NCBI RefSeq assembly: GCF_014230465.1
Contig: NZ_JAAXCY010000005.1
Coordinates: 124,001-188,000 of the forward strand
Length of the DNA: 64,000 bases
From: Pseudomonas cremoris
GTDB lineage: Bacteria; Pseudomonadota; Gammaproteobacteria; Pseudomonadales; Pseudomonadaceae
Reading direction: 5' to 3'
The position numbers were made by a program, and so were the translations under genes. Below the pieces are notes generated by a model. The model was not told the origin of the DNA, searched no databases, and saw only the letters and a program-made list of their open reading frames with translations. Shown here in pieces: positions 48,120 to 59,010 of this stretch. Each line of letters opens with the position of its first letter. Positions within the stretch are counted from its first letter, which is position 1.

Positions 48120-49019
48120 ATGGACAGTTTGGGCAGCCTTTCGGTATTTGTGCAGGTCGCAGAGACCCGCAGTTTCACGGCTGCGGGGCGCGTCTTGGGC
48201 GTGTCGTCCTCGGCGGTGGGCAAAAGTATCGCGCGTATGGAAGAACGCCTGGGCGTGCGGTTGTTTCATCGCAGTACGCGCAGTATCACGCTCACCGGGG
48301 AAGGCACGTTATTCCTTGAACGCTCGCGGCGTATCCTGGCCGAGGTGGAGGCCGCCGAACGCGAGCTAACCGAGGCCAGTGCGACGCCTCGGGGCAAGTT
48401 GCGCATCAGCCTGCCGCAGGTGCGCGGCTTGTTGATGCCGGTGCTCAGTGACTTCATGCGTGCTTACCCTGAGATCGAGCTGGATGTGGATTTTTCCGAC
48501 CGCATGGTAGACGTGATCGAAGAGGGGTTCGACGCGGTCATTCGCACCGGCAAACCGGAAGATTCACGGCTGATGGCCCGCCACCTGGGGCACTACCAAT
48601 TGGTGTTGGTGGGCACCCCGGCTTACTTCCTTCAGCACGGCACTCCGCAACACCCCCACCACTTGAGCGACCACGCCTGCCTGCGTCACAAATTCTGCGC
48701 GACAGGCAAACTGGAGCCTTGGCCGTTGCGTCTTGCGCCCGGTGCCGCAGAGCCGGTCTTGCGCGCTCCGTTGGTCAGCACCACCATCGAATCCCTCAAC
48801 CATGTGGTGCACGAGGGGTTGGGCATTGCCTGCCTGCCGGATTACATGGTCAACAGAGCCGTGGGGGAGGGGCGCCTGCAACGGGTATTGGATGATTACC
48901 TGGAGCACCGTGGCAGTTTCTGGATGTTGTGGCCGTCAAGCCGCCATGCCTCGGCCAAATTGCGTGTGTTTATTGATCATATGTGTGCAGGGCTTTTTCC
49001 TGCAGGCACCGTCGCGTAG
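48120..49019 (+). CDS. LysR-family transcriptional regulator
   Basis: A 299-residue regulator. The winged helix is at residues about 1-60 (FTAAGRVLGVSSSAVGKSIARMEERLGVRLFHR). The effector domain covers about residues 90-290. It resembles the CrgA/DsdC-like subgroup that acts on adjacent transporters. It is divergent from the MFS gene across 116 bases, the usual LysR arrangement for control of that gene and itself. Confidence 0.88.
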   Translation: MDSLGSLSVFVQVAETRSFTAAGRVLGVSSSAVGKSIARMEERLGVRLFHRSTRSITLTGEGTLFLERSRRILAEVEAAERELTEASATPRGKLRISLPQVRGLLMPVLSDFMRAYPEIELDVDFSDRMVDVIEEGFDAVIRTGKPEDSRLMARHLGHYQLVLVGTPAYFLQHGTPQHPHHLSDHACLRHKFCATGKLEPWPLRLAPGAAEPVLRAPLVSTTIESLNHVVHEGLGIACLPDYMVNRAVGEGRLQRVLDDYLEHRGSFWMLWPSSRHASAKLRVFIDHMCAGLFPAGTVA

Positions 49020-49108
49020 GCCTGTGACGTTTTACCGACAGGAATGCGCGCGCCAAGGCCTCGTTCTGTTGCACAATACCGCCCGGACCGTTTTCCTCAG
49101 GATTTTCA

Positions 49109-49888
49109 ATGTCGACATCATTTCACTTGCGTAGCCTCGGGCTGGCGCTGGTGCTGGCGGGCGCCGCGGGCTGCTCGTCACCCAAGACCGCTATTTATGA
49201 ACATGAGAATTTCGACGACTCCGGTACGTTTTCGCGCGATTACCCGGTCAGTGATGTGGCGGCGTGCGAAGCCGCGCGCCGCGCCTTGCTGAGCCAGGGC
49301 TACATCATTACCAGCAGCGACCCGAAGCTGGTGGTGGGTAACAAGAGTTTCCAGCAGACCGGCGAGACCCATCTGCAGATCAGCTTCAACGTGGTGTGTG
49401 CCGATGATGGCAAAGGCACCAACCATTCGACGATGTTCGCCAACGCCTTGCAGGACCGCTATGCGCTGAAGAAGGTCAACAACTCGGCGAGCCTGGGCGT
49501 GGGCGTGTTGGGGTCGGTATCGATGCCGATTGGCTCCACGGATGACTCGATGGTGAAGGTGGCCAGCGAAACCGTGTCCGCACCGAAGTTCTACGAGCGT
49601 TACTTTGCGCTGGTGGACGTGTTCCTGCCGCAAGAGGTGAAGAAGGCCGAGCACATTGCCGAGAAGCCAAAGGCTGACTTGGGCGTGCCGGAGCCAAAAG
49701 TCGCACCGGCTGCCGAGAAGGTCGAGGCGCCGAAGGCAGAGCCCGCAGCGTCGGAGCCGGTCGCACCGCCTGTCGAGCCTGCGCCGATTGCGCCGCATGA
49801 AGAGCCGGCCGCCGCGCCCGCGACGACCAACCCCGAGCTGCCAGCGCCGACAGAAGCGATTCCACCGCTACCGACGCCTGCGCAGTAA
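49109..49888 (+). CDS. DUF2242-type lipoprotein
   Basis: A 259-residue lipoprotein with a lipobox (LAGAAGCSS, cysteine at 22). A folded domain (residues about 30-180), recalled as DUF2242, has conserved AACEAARRALLSQGYIITSSD and FYERYFALVDVFLP. The last 75 residues are a low-complexity tail rich in P, A and E (PAAEKVEAPKAEPA-type), likely extended in the periplasm. Function is unknown. It converges with the E1 gene, only one base apart. Confidence 0.8.
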   Translation: MSTSFHLRSLGLALVLAGAAGCSSPKTAIYEHENFDDSGTFSRDYPVSDVAACEAARRALLSQGYIITSSDPKLVVGNKSFQQTGETHLQISFNVVCADDGKGTNHSTMFANALQDRYALKKVNNSASLGVGVLGSVSMPIGSTDDSMVKVASETVSAPKFYERYFALVDVFLPQEVKKAEHIAEKPKADLGVPEPKVAPAAEKVEAPKAEPAASEPVAPPVEPAPIAPHEEPAAAPATTNPELPAPTEAIPPLPTPAQ

Positions 49889-49889
49889 A

Positions 49890-52550
49890 TCAGACCGCTA
49901 CGGGGTCGGCCTTGTCGACGTTGATCCCGTAGCGCCTGATCGCCTCACTGACTTTATCGCGGCCGATCACGCCGTCATCCGCCAACGCCTTCAAGGCCGC
50001 CAGTGCGATGAAGTAGCGATCTACCTCAAAGAACTCCCGCAAGGTTTCCCGCGTATCCGATTGCCCGAAGCCATCGGTACCCAGCGCGACAAAGCGTCGG
50101 CCCGGTACGAATGGGCGGATCTGGTCGGCGAATAGCTTCATGTAATCCGTGGCGATCACCAGCGGTCCAGCTTCGTTGGCCAAGCATTGTTCCACATAAC
50201 TCACACGCGGCTCGCTTTCCGGGTGCAGCAGGTTCCAGCGTTCTACCGCATGCCCTTCACGGCGTAACTCGGTGAGACTGGTTGCGCTCCACACGGCACT
50301 GCGCATGGCGAAATCCTTTTCCAGCAACTCAGCGGCGGCGATCACCTCCCGCAGGATCGAACCGCTGCCCATCAGTTGCACCTGTGGCTGTTCGCTTGCG
50401 CTCAGTCGGTACATGCCCTTGAGAATCCCATCCTCGACACCTTCGGGCATGGCCGGGTGTGGGTAGTTTTCGTTGAGCAGGGTGATGTAGTAGTAGATGT
50501 CCTCCTGTTCGACATACATGCGCCGCATGCCTTCGCGAATAATCACCGCAAGCTCGTAGGCAAAGGTCGGGTCGTAGGACACGCAGCACGGGATCACCGA
50601 CGACAGAATGTGGCTATGGCCATCGTCATGCTGCAAGCCTTCGCCCATCAGCGTTGTACGTCCCGCCGTGGCCCCCAGCAGGAAGCCGCGTGCGCGTGCA
50701 TCGCCCGCTGCCCAGGCCAGGTCGCCTACGCGCTGGAAGCCGAACATCGAGTAGAAGATGTAGAACGGCACGGTCATCAGGCCATGGTTGCTGTAGGACG
50801 TGCTCGCCGCAATCCATGAGGAAATGGCACCGGATTCGTTCAGGCCTTCCTGCATGATCTGTCCGTCTTTGCTCTCCTTGTAGTAGCTCAATTGCCCGGC
50901 GTCCTGTGGGGTATAGAGCTGGCCGACGGCGGAGTGGATGCCGATCTGACGGAACAGGCTTTCCATGCCAAAGGTGCGCGATTCGTCTGGCACGATAGGC
51001 ACGATCAGTTTGCCCAGGTGCGGGTCCTTGAGCAGGGTGCCGAGGATGCGCACAAAAGCCATGGTGGTGGAGATCGCGCGGTCGCCGGTGTCCTTGAGCT
51101 GGGTGGCGAATGCGCTCAGCTCGGGGATCTGCAGCGACTCCACGGCACTGTGGCGTGCGGGTACATAGCCGCCCAAGGCTTGGCGGCGCGCAGCAAAGTA
51201 GCGGGCTTCCTCGCTGTCGGCGGCGGGCTTGATGTACGGGATGTCGGCGAGCTGTTCATCCGCCACTTCCAAGTCGAAACGGTCGCGGAAGGCTTTCACC
51301 GCGTCGGCGCCCATCTTCTTCAGTTGGTGATTGATGTTTTGGCCTTCGCCGGCTTCGCCCATGCCGAAACCCTTGACGGTCTTTGCCAGGATCACCGTCG
51401 GTTGGCCGGTGTGGCGCACAGCGGCAGCGTAGGCGTTGTAGACCTTGTCGGGGTCATGCCCGCCCCGTGAGAGTTTCCAGATGTCGTCGTCGGACATATC
51501 CGCAACCAGCGCGAGCAACTCCGGGTATTTACCGAAGAAGTGTTCGCGCACGTAGGCGCCGTTCTGGGATTTGTAATTTTGATAGTCGCCGTCCACGCAC
51601 TCCATCATGCGCTGGCGCAATAGGCCGCTCCTGTCCCTTTCCAGCAGGGCATCCCAACCACCGCCCCAGATCACCTTGATCACGTTCCAGCCGGCAGCGC
51701 GGTACAGGCTTTCGAACTCCTGGATCACCTTGGCATTGCCGCGCACCGGGCCGTCCAGGCGTTGCAGGTTGCAGTTGACCACGAAGATCAGGTTGTCGAG
51801 TTTCTCGCGCCCGGCCAGGGAGATGGCGGCCAGGGATTCCGGCTGGTCCATTTCGCCATCACCGAGGAAGGCCCACACTTTGCGGCCCTGGTGCTGCTTG
51901 AGGTCACGAAATTCCAGGTAGCGCATGAAGCGCGCCTGGTAAGCGGCTGTGATCGGGCCGAGGCCCATGGACACGGTGGGAAATTGCCAGAAGTCCGGCA
52001 TCAGCCGTGGGTGCGGGTAGGAGGAAATGCCTTCGCCACCGGCTTCGCGGCGGAAGTTATCCAACTGCGTTTCGCTGATGCGGCCTTCCAGGTAGGCGCG
52101 GCCGTAGATGCCGGGGGAGGAGTGGCCCTGGATGTACACCAGGTCGCCGTCGAAGCTGTCGGTACGCCCACGGAAGAAATGGTCGAAGCCTACGTCATAC
52201 AGCACCGCGGCTGACGCATAGGTCGCGATGTGCCCACCCACACCTGAGTGTTTGCCTGCACGCAGCACCATCGCCATGGCGTTCCAGCGGATATACGCAT
52301 TGGTGCGGCGTTCAATGGCCAGGTTGCCGGGGTAGGGCAGTTGGCGGTCCACCGGGATGGTGTTGACGTAGGGGGTGGTGACCCGCCCGTAGAAGTCGCC
52401 ATGCCGCGCCACGTCGAAATCCAGCAACTGATCGATCAGGTAGTGAGCGCGCGGGCGGCCTTCGGTGGACAGCACCGATTCGATGGACTCCAGCCACTCG
52501 CGGGTTTCCTGTGGATCGTCGTCGCGTCTGACTGCGTTATTCGGGGTCAT
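49890..52550 (-). CDS. aceE: Pyruvate/2-oxobutyrate dehydrogenase E1, homodimeric type
   Basis: An 886-residue thiamine-diphosphate E1. The thiamine motif is GDGEMDQPES to VNCNLQRLDGPV (about residues 230-268). The second domain contains GEGLQHDDGHSHI (about residue 645) and the C-terminal domain runs from about 720. In P. putida a similar gene, mdeB, belongs to methionine breakdown and acts on 2-oxobutyrate; no methionine lyase gene is nearby. No E2 gene is adjacent, so it would use E2 from elsewhere. A MarR gene is divergent and a TTGCAATTGCAA palindrome lies between them. Confidence 0.9.
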   Translation of the reverse strand: MTPNNAVRRDDDPQETREWLESIESVLSTEGRPRAHYLIDQLLDFDVARHGDFYGRVTTPYVNTIPVDRQLPYPGNLAIERRTNAYIRWNAMAMVLRAGKHSGVGGHIATYASAAVLYDVGFDHFFRGRTDSFDGDLVYIQGHSSPGIYGRAYLEGRISETQLDNFRREAGGEGISSYPHPRLMPDFWQFPTVSMGLGPITAAYQARFMRYLEFRDLKQHQGRKVWAFLGDGEMDQPESLAAISLAGREKLDNLIFVVNCNLQRLDGPVRGNAKVIQEFESLYRAAGWNVIKVIWGGGWDALLERDRSGLLRQRMMECVDGDYQNYKSQNGAYVREHFFGKYPELLALVADMSDDDIWKLSRGGHDPDKVYNAYAAAVRHTGQPTVILAKTVKGFGMGEAGEGQNINHQLKKMGADAVKAFRDRFDLEVADEQLADIPYIKPAADSEEARYFAARRQALGGYVPARHSAVESLQIPELSAFATQLKDTGDRAISTTMAFVRILGTLLKDPHLGKLIVPIVPDESRTFGMESLFRQIGIHSAVGQLYTPQDAGQLSYYKESKDGQIMQEGLNESGAISSWIAASTSYSNHGLMTVPFYIFYSMFGFQRVGDLAWAAGDARARGFLLGATAGRTTLMGEGLQHDDGHSHILSSVIPCCVSYDPTFAYELAVIIREGMRRMYVEQEDIYYYITLLNENYPHPAMPEGVEDGILKGMYRLSASEQPQVQLMGSGSILREVIAAAELLEKDFAMRSAVWSATSLTELRREGHAVERWNLLHPESEPRVSYVEQCLANEAGPLVIATDYMKLFADQIRPFVPGRRFVALGTDGFGQSDTRETLREFFEVDRYFIALAALKALADDGVIGRDKVSEAIRRYGINVDKADPVAV

Positions 52551-52613
52551 GTGAGGCTCCAGGGTAGGCGGATTTCAAGTGGCGGGCTCCTTGTGGGAGT
52601 GCCGTCAAAGTAA

Positions 52614-52625
52614 TTGCAATTGCAA
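52614..52625. promoter_or_regulatory. Palindrome TTGCAATTGCAA, candidate MarR operator
   Basis: A perfect 12-base palindrome in the gap between the divergent E1 and MarR genes, with an extra TTGCAA at 52661-52666. The same palindrome stands before the E1-like gene at 54206. Confidence 0.65.
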
Positions 52626-52695
52626 CTACATGATCGAATCTAGCGCGGGATGAGCTACTATTGCAACCTTCTTGAAATTCCCCGGATGGTGTTGC

Positions 52696-53166
52696 ATGTC
52701 GTCGAAAGAGCCTGATGTATGGTTCCGTTTTGTCAGGGCCCACAGGACGGTCATCCGTGAAATTGAACGGCGCCTGGCCGAAGCCGGCTTGCCGCCCTAT
52801 GCCTGGTACGACGCGTTGTGGGGCTTGGAAAGCGGCCCCGACGGCACCCGCCGCATGCACGAACTGGCCGATGTGCTGGCCATCGAGCGCTACAACCTGA
52901 CACGCTTGGTCGACCGCCTGGAAAAGGACGGCCTGGTGGTACGCTCGCGCTCCGACGGTGATGGTCGTGCGGCGTTTGCCTCGATCACGGATGCCGGGCG
53001 GGTGTTACGTAAAAAGATGTGGAAGATCTACGAGAGCACCGTGGATGAGCTGTTCCTGTCGCAAATCGAGCCGGAGCAGCGCCAAGGCTTTGCCGATGTG
53101 TTGGAGCGAGCGGCGGGGATGGCGGCGGAGGCGGGTGTGCAGACCCGTAGCCGCCGCAAAACCTAA
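52696..53166 (+). CDS. MarR-family transcriptional regulator
   Basis: A 156-residue winged-helix regulator. The recognition region is ADVLAIERYNLTRLVDRLEKDGLVVRSRSDGDGRA at about residues 60-95. The start ATG gives MSSKEPDVWF. It is divergent from the E1 gene and probably represses it, and perhaps itself, through the TTGCAATTGCAA palindrome. The ligand is unknown; a 2-oxo acid or its CoA product would make sense. Confidence 0.88.
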   Translation: MSSKEPDVWFRFVRAHRTVIREIERRLAEAGLPPYAWYDALWGLESGPDGTRRMHELADVLAIERYNLTRLVDRLEKDGLVVRSRSDGDGRAAFASITDAGRVLRKKMWKIYESTVDELFLSQIEPEQRQGFADVLERAAGMAAEAGVQTRSRRKT

Positions 53167-53184
53167 CGAACAACCGAGAACCCT

Positions 53185-53212
53185 TGTGGGAGCAGGCAAG
53201 CCAGCTCCCACA
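53185..53212. repeat. Single short REP hairpin
   Basis: TGTGGGAGCAGGCAAGCCAG followed by CTCCCACA forms one compact hairpin of the CTGGCTTGCC variant, in the gap between the convergent MarR and E1-like genes. Confidence 0.75.
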
Positions 53213-53213
53213 G

Positions 53214-54206
53214 CTAATCGCATTCCAGTGCATAACGATTCATCGCTATCTCGACCTGTCGCCAATCCAGGCGCGCTTCCTCCACCAGCGCCCTTAGCGC
53301 CGACACCACAACCCAATACCGGCTCGGCGCGGCCCCCAGCGCGACAAACCTGGCATCGACGTACCCCGCCAGTTGATCGACGATCGGCTGCGGATATCCG
53401 GTGACAGCAATCACGGGCGCCTCACTTCCCTCAAGGCATTCGCGCAAGTGACAGCTACGCTTGGTGGCCGTGGGATGCAGGCGATTCCAGCGCTCAGCGA
53501 CGGCTGCCTCGCGCGCTAATCGGGTGTAGCTGGGGCAGCTCCACACTTGCGAAGTCACTCCCCAATCCTGCTCCAGCAATTGCGCTGCCTGGATGACCTC
53601 CTCAAGGGCCTGCCCAGCCCCGAGCAATCGAACATCAGCAATTGGCCGGCGCTGGATGGGGTACATACCCTGGAGTGCCGCCTCACGGTCCCTTTCATCC
53701 AATGGCATTGCGCGCTCGTGATCATGCAGCGCCAGGTAGTAAAACCCCGGCTGGCCCTCGACATACAAGTTGCGCAACCCGCCCAGCACAATCGCCCGGG
53801 CTTCTTCGCCGCAGGATGGGTCGTACGGCGTACAGCGTGGGTGGGTGGTCAGCCAAAGAGGCAAGGACGGCTGTGCGCCCTTGGGCCAGGGGGAGGGGTG
53901 GTTCTCGATGTCGTTGCACAAAATGCCGCGCAGCGCCGTAGCCTCCGACAGGGCACACAACTGCGCCGACGATGCCGCGCTGTGCAGGTACAGCATTGGC
54001 TTTTCCGAAGTATTGCGTGCAAACCAGGTGGGCCAACTGCCCGGGCGCCGAGAGCGTGTCTGACCCCGAATCACCCACGCCTGACGGCTGAGTTCCAGCG
54101 TATTGGCCATGGTCATCACGGTGTACAACGGCGAATGGCAGGAAGGGTCGGCAGTGCTCAAAGCATCGAGGCAGAGCTGTGCAGCGTGGGCGGTAGAGGC
54201 GGGCAT
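53214..54206 (-). CDS. Stand-alone homologue of the E1 C-terminal region
   Basis: A 330-residue protein matching only the last third or so of the neighbouring E1. The region PYDPSCGEEARAIVLGGLR aligns with the E1 SYDPTFAYELAVIIREGMR. Further matches are YVEGQPGFYYLALH with YVEQEDIYYYITLL, and GAGQALEEVIQAAQLLEQDW with GSGSILREVIAAAELLEKDF, and AERWNRLHP with VERWNLLHP. It has no thiamine-binding domain, and the E1 motif GEGLQHDDGHSH is replaced. The ATG has an AGGAGA ribosome site, and the frame is intact, so it looks like a maintained gene, not a decayed one. It carries the same upstream palindrome as the E1 gene. Confidence 0.8.
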   Translation of the reverse strand: MPASTAHAAQLCLDALSTADPSCHSPLYTVMTMANTLELSRQAWVIRGQTRSRRPGSWPTWFARNTSEKPMLYLHSAASSAQLCALSEATALRGILCNDIENHPSPWPKGAQPSLPLWLTTHPRCTPYDPSCGEEARAIVLGGLRNLYVEGQPGFYYLALHDHERAMPLDERDREAALQGMYPIQRRPIADVRLLGAGQALEEVIQAAQLLEQDWGVTSQVWSCPSYTRLAREAAVAERWNRLHPTATKRSCHLRECLEGSEAPVIAVTGYPQPIVDQLAGYVDARFVALGAAPSRYWVVVSALRALVEEARLDWRQVEIAMNRYALECD

Positions 54207-54260
54207 GGGTTGAGTCTCCTGAGAGCGGATGCCCGTACCCTAACGGAGAAGGTCATTTGA

Positions 54261-54272
54261 TTGCAATTGCAA
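54261..54272. promoter_or_regulatory. Palindrome TTGCAATTGCAA before the E1-like gene
   Basis: The same perfect palindrome as at 52614, 55 bases upstream of the E1-like start, with a further TTGCAA three bases on (54276-54281). The two sites together suggest a small regulon of the MarR protein. Confidence 0.65.
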
Positions 54273-54444
54273 TGATTGCAATAGTTGGTGAAAACCCAGG
54301 TGCTAAATTCCTACAACGCTGCTACGTTTAATCCTGAAGCGCAGGAACGTCATGGCGTCGACATTTTTTCGTCACGACGGCACTTTAGGCTGGTGATGCA
54401 GGTCATTTATCTGCAGCCGCTTTTAATTCAAGAAGGAGTCCAGC

Positions 54445-54531
54445 ATGGACGATTACCAGGAAGAACTGCTCGAGTACCACGCGATTGAGCTGGACCCGTT
54501 GGAACCGGCAGACGACGCAACAGAGCTGTAA
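54445..54531 (+). CDS. 28-residue acidic peptide
   Basis: A tiny gene with a strong AAGGAG ribosome site six bases before the ATG. It encodes an acidic peptide opening MDDYQEELLEYHAIELDPLE and ending DDATEL, with ten or more D/E residues and no lysine or arginine. I do not recognise a family. It converges with the AraC gene, nine bases from its stop. The clean ribosome site and lack of other coding potential support it as a real small gene. Confidence 0.6.
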   Translation: MDDYQEELLEYHAIELDPLEPADDATEL

Positions 54532-54539
54532 GACCGACT

Positions 54540-55580
54540 TCAGGCGGAATGCCGCTGACTGCGGCGAAATTCCCCTGGGGTCTGGTTGTTCCACCGCCTG
54601 AACGCCCGTTGAAACGCTTGGGCTGAGGCAAAACCGAGCAGGTAGGCGATTTCGCCGAATGCCAGTTCCGTATCGCGAATGTAGGTCATGGCCAGGTCGC
54701 GGCGGGTATCGTTGAGAATCGCGCGGAACTGAGTGCCTTCTTCGGCCAGTTTGCGGCGCAGTGTCCAGGTAGGCAGCTTCAAGCGTGCCGCCACTTCTTC
54801 CAGGTCGGGTTCCCGGCCACCATTGAGCATCGGCCCGAGCAACCGGGTAATGCGCTCGCGCAGGCTGCGGGTGCGCGTCAACTGCTCCAATTCCCGTTCA
54901 CATAGCTGCAACAACAGGTGCCAGGTACTGGGGCAATGCTGTGGGTTGCGCAACGCCAGGGTGTGCTGGTTCAGACGCAGTTGATTGGACTCGGCGCCGA
55001 ACAGAAGGTGACCGTCCCCCAACACGCTGTACTGTTCGCTGTAGTCCGGTGCTTCGAACTCGATTTCGATGCGTTGCGCCTGCACCGGTTGCTGCACCAG
55101 CGCCGACAACTGAAACAGCCAGCCGGCAATGATCGAGTCCACCACAAAGCGGTTGTAGGCGTTATACGGGCTGATGGAATAGAACCGCAGCCAGGCGCCT
55201 TCGGCATCTTCATGAAAGCTCGATTGCCCGCGATAATTGGAGCCGTACAGCGCTTCGAAGCGAGTGAGGGTGCGCGCGGCCTCGCGGACATTGGGCGCTT
55301 GGGCCGCCGTCACGCCCGCAAGGCCGGCCTGGCTCAAACGGCTGAGCTGGCCCATGCGCAGGCCCAGGCCGGGGTTGCCGGTCAGTTGGATGGCCGCATG
55401 GCCCAGGCGCATGTAGCGCGGAATCGACAAGCGTGCCCCGGCCTCGGCGAGGCGCGCCGGATCAAGGCCGTATTGCAGCAGCAGCGGTTGCGGGTCCAGG
55501 CCGTGGCTTTGAATGGCATCGGCCAGGGTGTGCACGAAGCCCACCGACAGGTCCCCCAGCCGTACCGGCTTCACAACCAC
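54540..55580 (-). CDS. AraC-family transcriptional regulator
   Basis: A 346-residue regulator with an N-terminal arabinose-binding-like domain of the OruR/ArgR-type (about residues 20-200) and two C-terminal helix-turn-helices (about residues 250-340; FGEIAYLLGFASAQAFQRAFRRWNNQTPGEFRR). The start is a GTG that overlaps the upstream nitrilase-like gene by ten bases; a second GTG two codons later is possible. It probably controls that gene or fadH nearby. Confidence 0.87.
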   Translation of the reverse strand: MVVKPVRLGDLSVGFVHTLADAIQSHGLDPQPLLLQYGLDPARLAEAGARLSIPRYMRLGHAAIQLTGNPGLGLRMGQLSRLSQAGLAGVTAAQAPNVREAARTLTRFEALYGSNYRGQSSFHEDAEGAWLRFYSISPYNAYNRFVVDSIIAGWLFQLSALVQQPVQAQRIEIEFEAPDYSEQYSVLGDGHLLFGAESNQLRLNQHTLALRNPQHCPSTWHLLLQLCERELEQLTRTRSLRERITRLLGPMLNGGREPDLEEVAARLKLPTWTLRRKLAEEGTQFRAILNDTRRDLAMTYIRDTELAFGEIAYLLGFASAQAFQRAFRRWNNQTPGEFRRSQRHSA

Positions 55581-56701
55581 ACATTCAACAGGCGCGCGCC
55601 ACGGGCACCGTCGTCGGCGCTGATCTGCCCGTTGCTGCTGAGGAAGCTATGCCCGGCGGTGCCCAGGTCCCAGAACTGCCCGCGCAGGAACACGCTCATG
55701 CCCGCAGCGGCTTGGCTGATGGGTTGTTGGCTGATCAAGGTCAGGCGACGCCACGCTTCGCCCTCGCTGAGCTCTTCGGGCCTGAGGCTGATTTCCGGCG
55801 GCGTGGATACGCTTTTGAAGCCGCGCCAAGGCCGGTCCCAGGTGTCGCGACCGAGTACGAACGCCGGCACCGCAATCAATTGCGCGCCTTGCTCGTTGAG
55901 CTTGCGGTAGTTATCGGGGTACCAGCTGTCACTGCCTACCAGCACGCCCAAGCGCCCAGCCGGGGTGTCGACCACGCTGACGACATTTTCGTCGCCGGGT
56001 GCGATAAACCCGCGCTCATCATAGATCGGATAGAGCTGGCGCTGGGGCTGGCCCACGGGCAAGCCGTCGGCGTTGAACACCAGGCTGGCATTGAACAAAG
56101 CGCCATGGCCGACCTGCAATTGTCCCTGGCTCACACTTGGGTTGGGCAGGGCGATGGAGCCGGCCACCAGGGTGACGCCAAACTCCTTGGCCAGGCCGCC
56201 AAACAGCGCCTGGTAGTCGCGGGCCATGCCGGAAGCCTTCATGCGCAGGTAGGCGTCATCGGTGCGGTTGTCGCCGGTCGCACTGATCCAGGCGCGGGCA
56301 AACTGCAGTGGATTGCTGACGGACAACCAATTCATCGCATCCTTTGCATGCAACGCCTGGTACACCTCATTCTTTTCGCCCTTGAGCATCAGCCAGGTGC
56401 CGATATGTTCGGGTAGCACCACGATGGTCTTGTCATTGATCAACCCCTGGTCGCGGGCCTTTTGCAGGTAGGCCGCGAGTTTCAGGTGCAGGCGCTCCAG
56501 GCTCTGGTAGTCCGCCGGGAACAGCTCCGGCTGGATGCCCAGCAAGTTGCCGCGATCGGCCGGCAGGCCTTCGTTCACGGCGAGGGTGATCCGCAGGTCC
56601 GACAGGTAATGCGCCACGGGGCGCTCCTGGGTCCAGACCAGATACGCGGCGATGGCGGCAACCAAGGCCAGGGAGACGGTAAAAGCTAGAAGTTTACGCA
56701 T
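55571..56701 (-). CDS. Membrane-anchored nitrilase-like protein, likely inactive
   Basis: A 376-residue protein with an N-terminal anchor (residues about 4-24, LLAFTVSLALVAAIAAYLVW) and a carbon-nitrogen hydrolase domain in the periplasm. The general-base glutamate is kept in IVVLPEHIGTW. The catalytic cysteine position, C-x-D-x-x-F/Y-P in active enzymes, reads VGSDSWYPDNYR, so glycine stands in its place. The usual lysine region (QPQRQLYPIYDERG) also lacks a clear lysine. This suggests a binding or scaffold role. It lies upstream of the AraC gene and overlaps it. Confidence 0.75.
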   Translation of the reverse strand: MRKLLAFTVSLALVAAIAAYLVWTQERPVAHYLSDLRITLAVNEGLPADRGNLLGIQPELFPADYQSLERLHLKLAAYLQKARDQGLINDKTIVVLPEHIGTWLMLKGEKNEVYQALHAKDAMNWLSVSNPLQFARAWISATGDNRTDDAYLRMKASGMARDYQALFGGLAKEFGVTLVAGSIALPNPSVSQGQLQVGHGALFNASLVFNADGLPVGQPQRQLYPIYDERGFIAPGDENVVSVVDTPAGRLGVLVGSDSWYPDNYRKLNEQGAQLIAVPAFVLGRDTWDRPWRGFKSVSTPPEISLRPEELSEGEAWRRLTLISQQPISQAAAGMSVFLRGQFWDLGTAGHSFLSSNGQISADDGARGARLLNVWL

Positions 56702-56853
56702 GGGGCAACAGACAACAGACCGTGTGCAGGGTTCGCCGACTAGGGTAGGGCCCGCGCAACGGATTGCCAAGGGGCGCTGTGCATTTGGATCAATAACTTG
56801 TCAGTTTCGGTCATTGAGCCGTCGTCCACCGCCTCTTAGTCTGTGGGACATAA

Positions 56854-58953
<2,100 letters not shown>

Positions 58954-59010
58954 GGCGACAGGAGGGGCGGTGATAGACTACCGCCCCTTTTATGACGCAG
59001 ATGCACTTCG

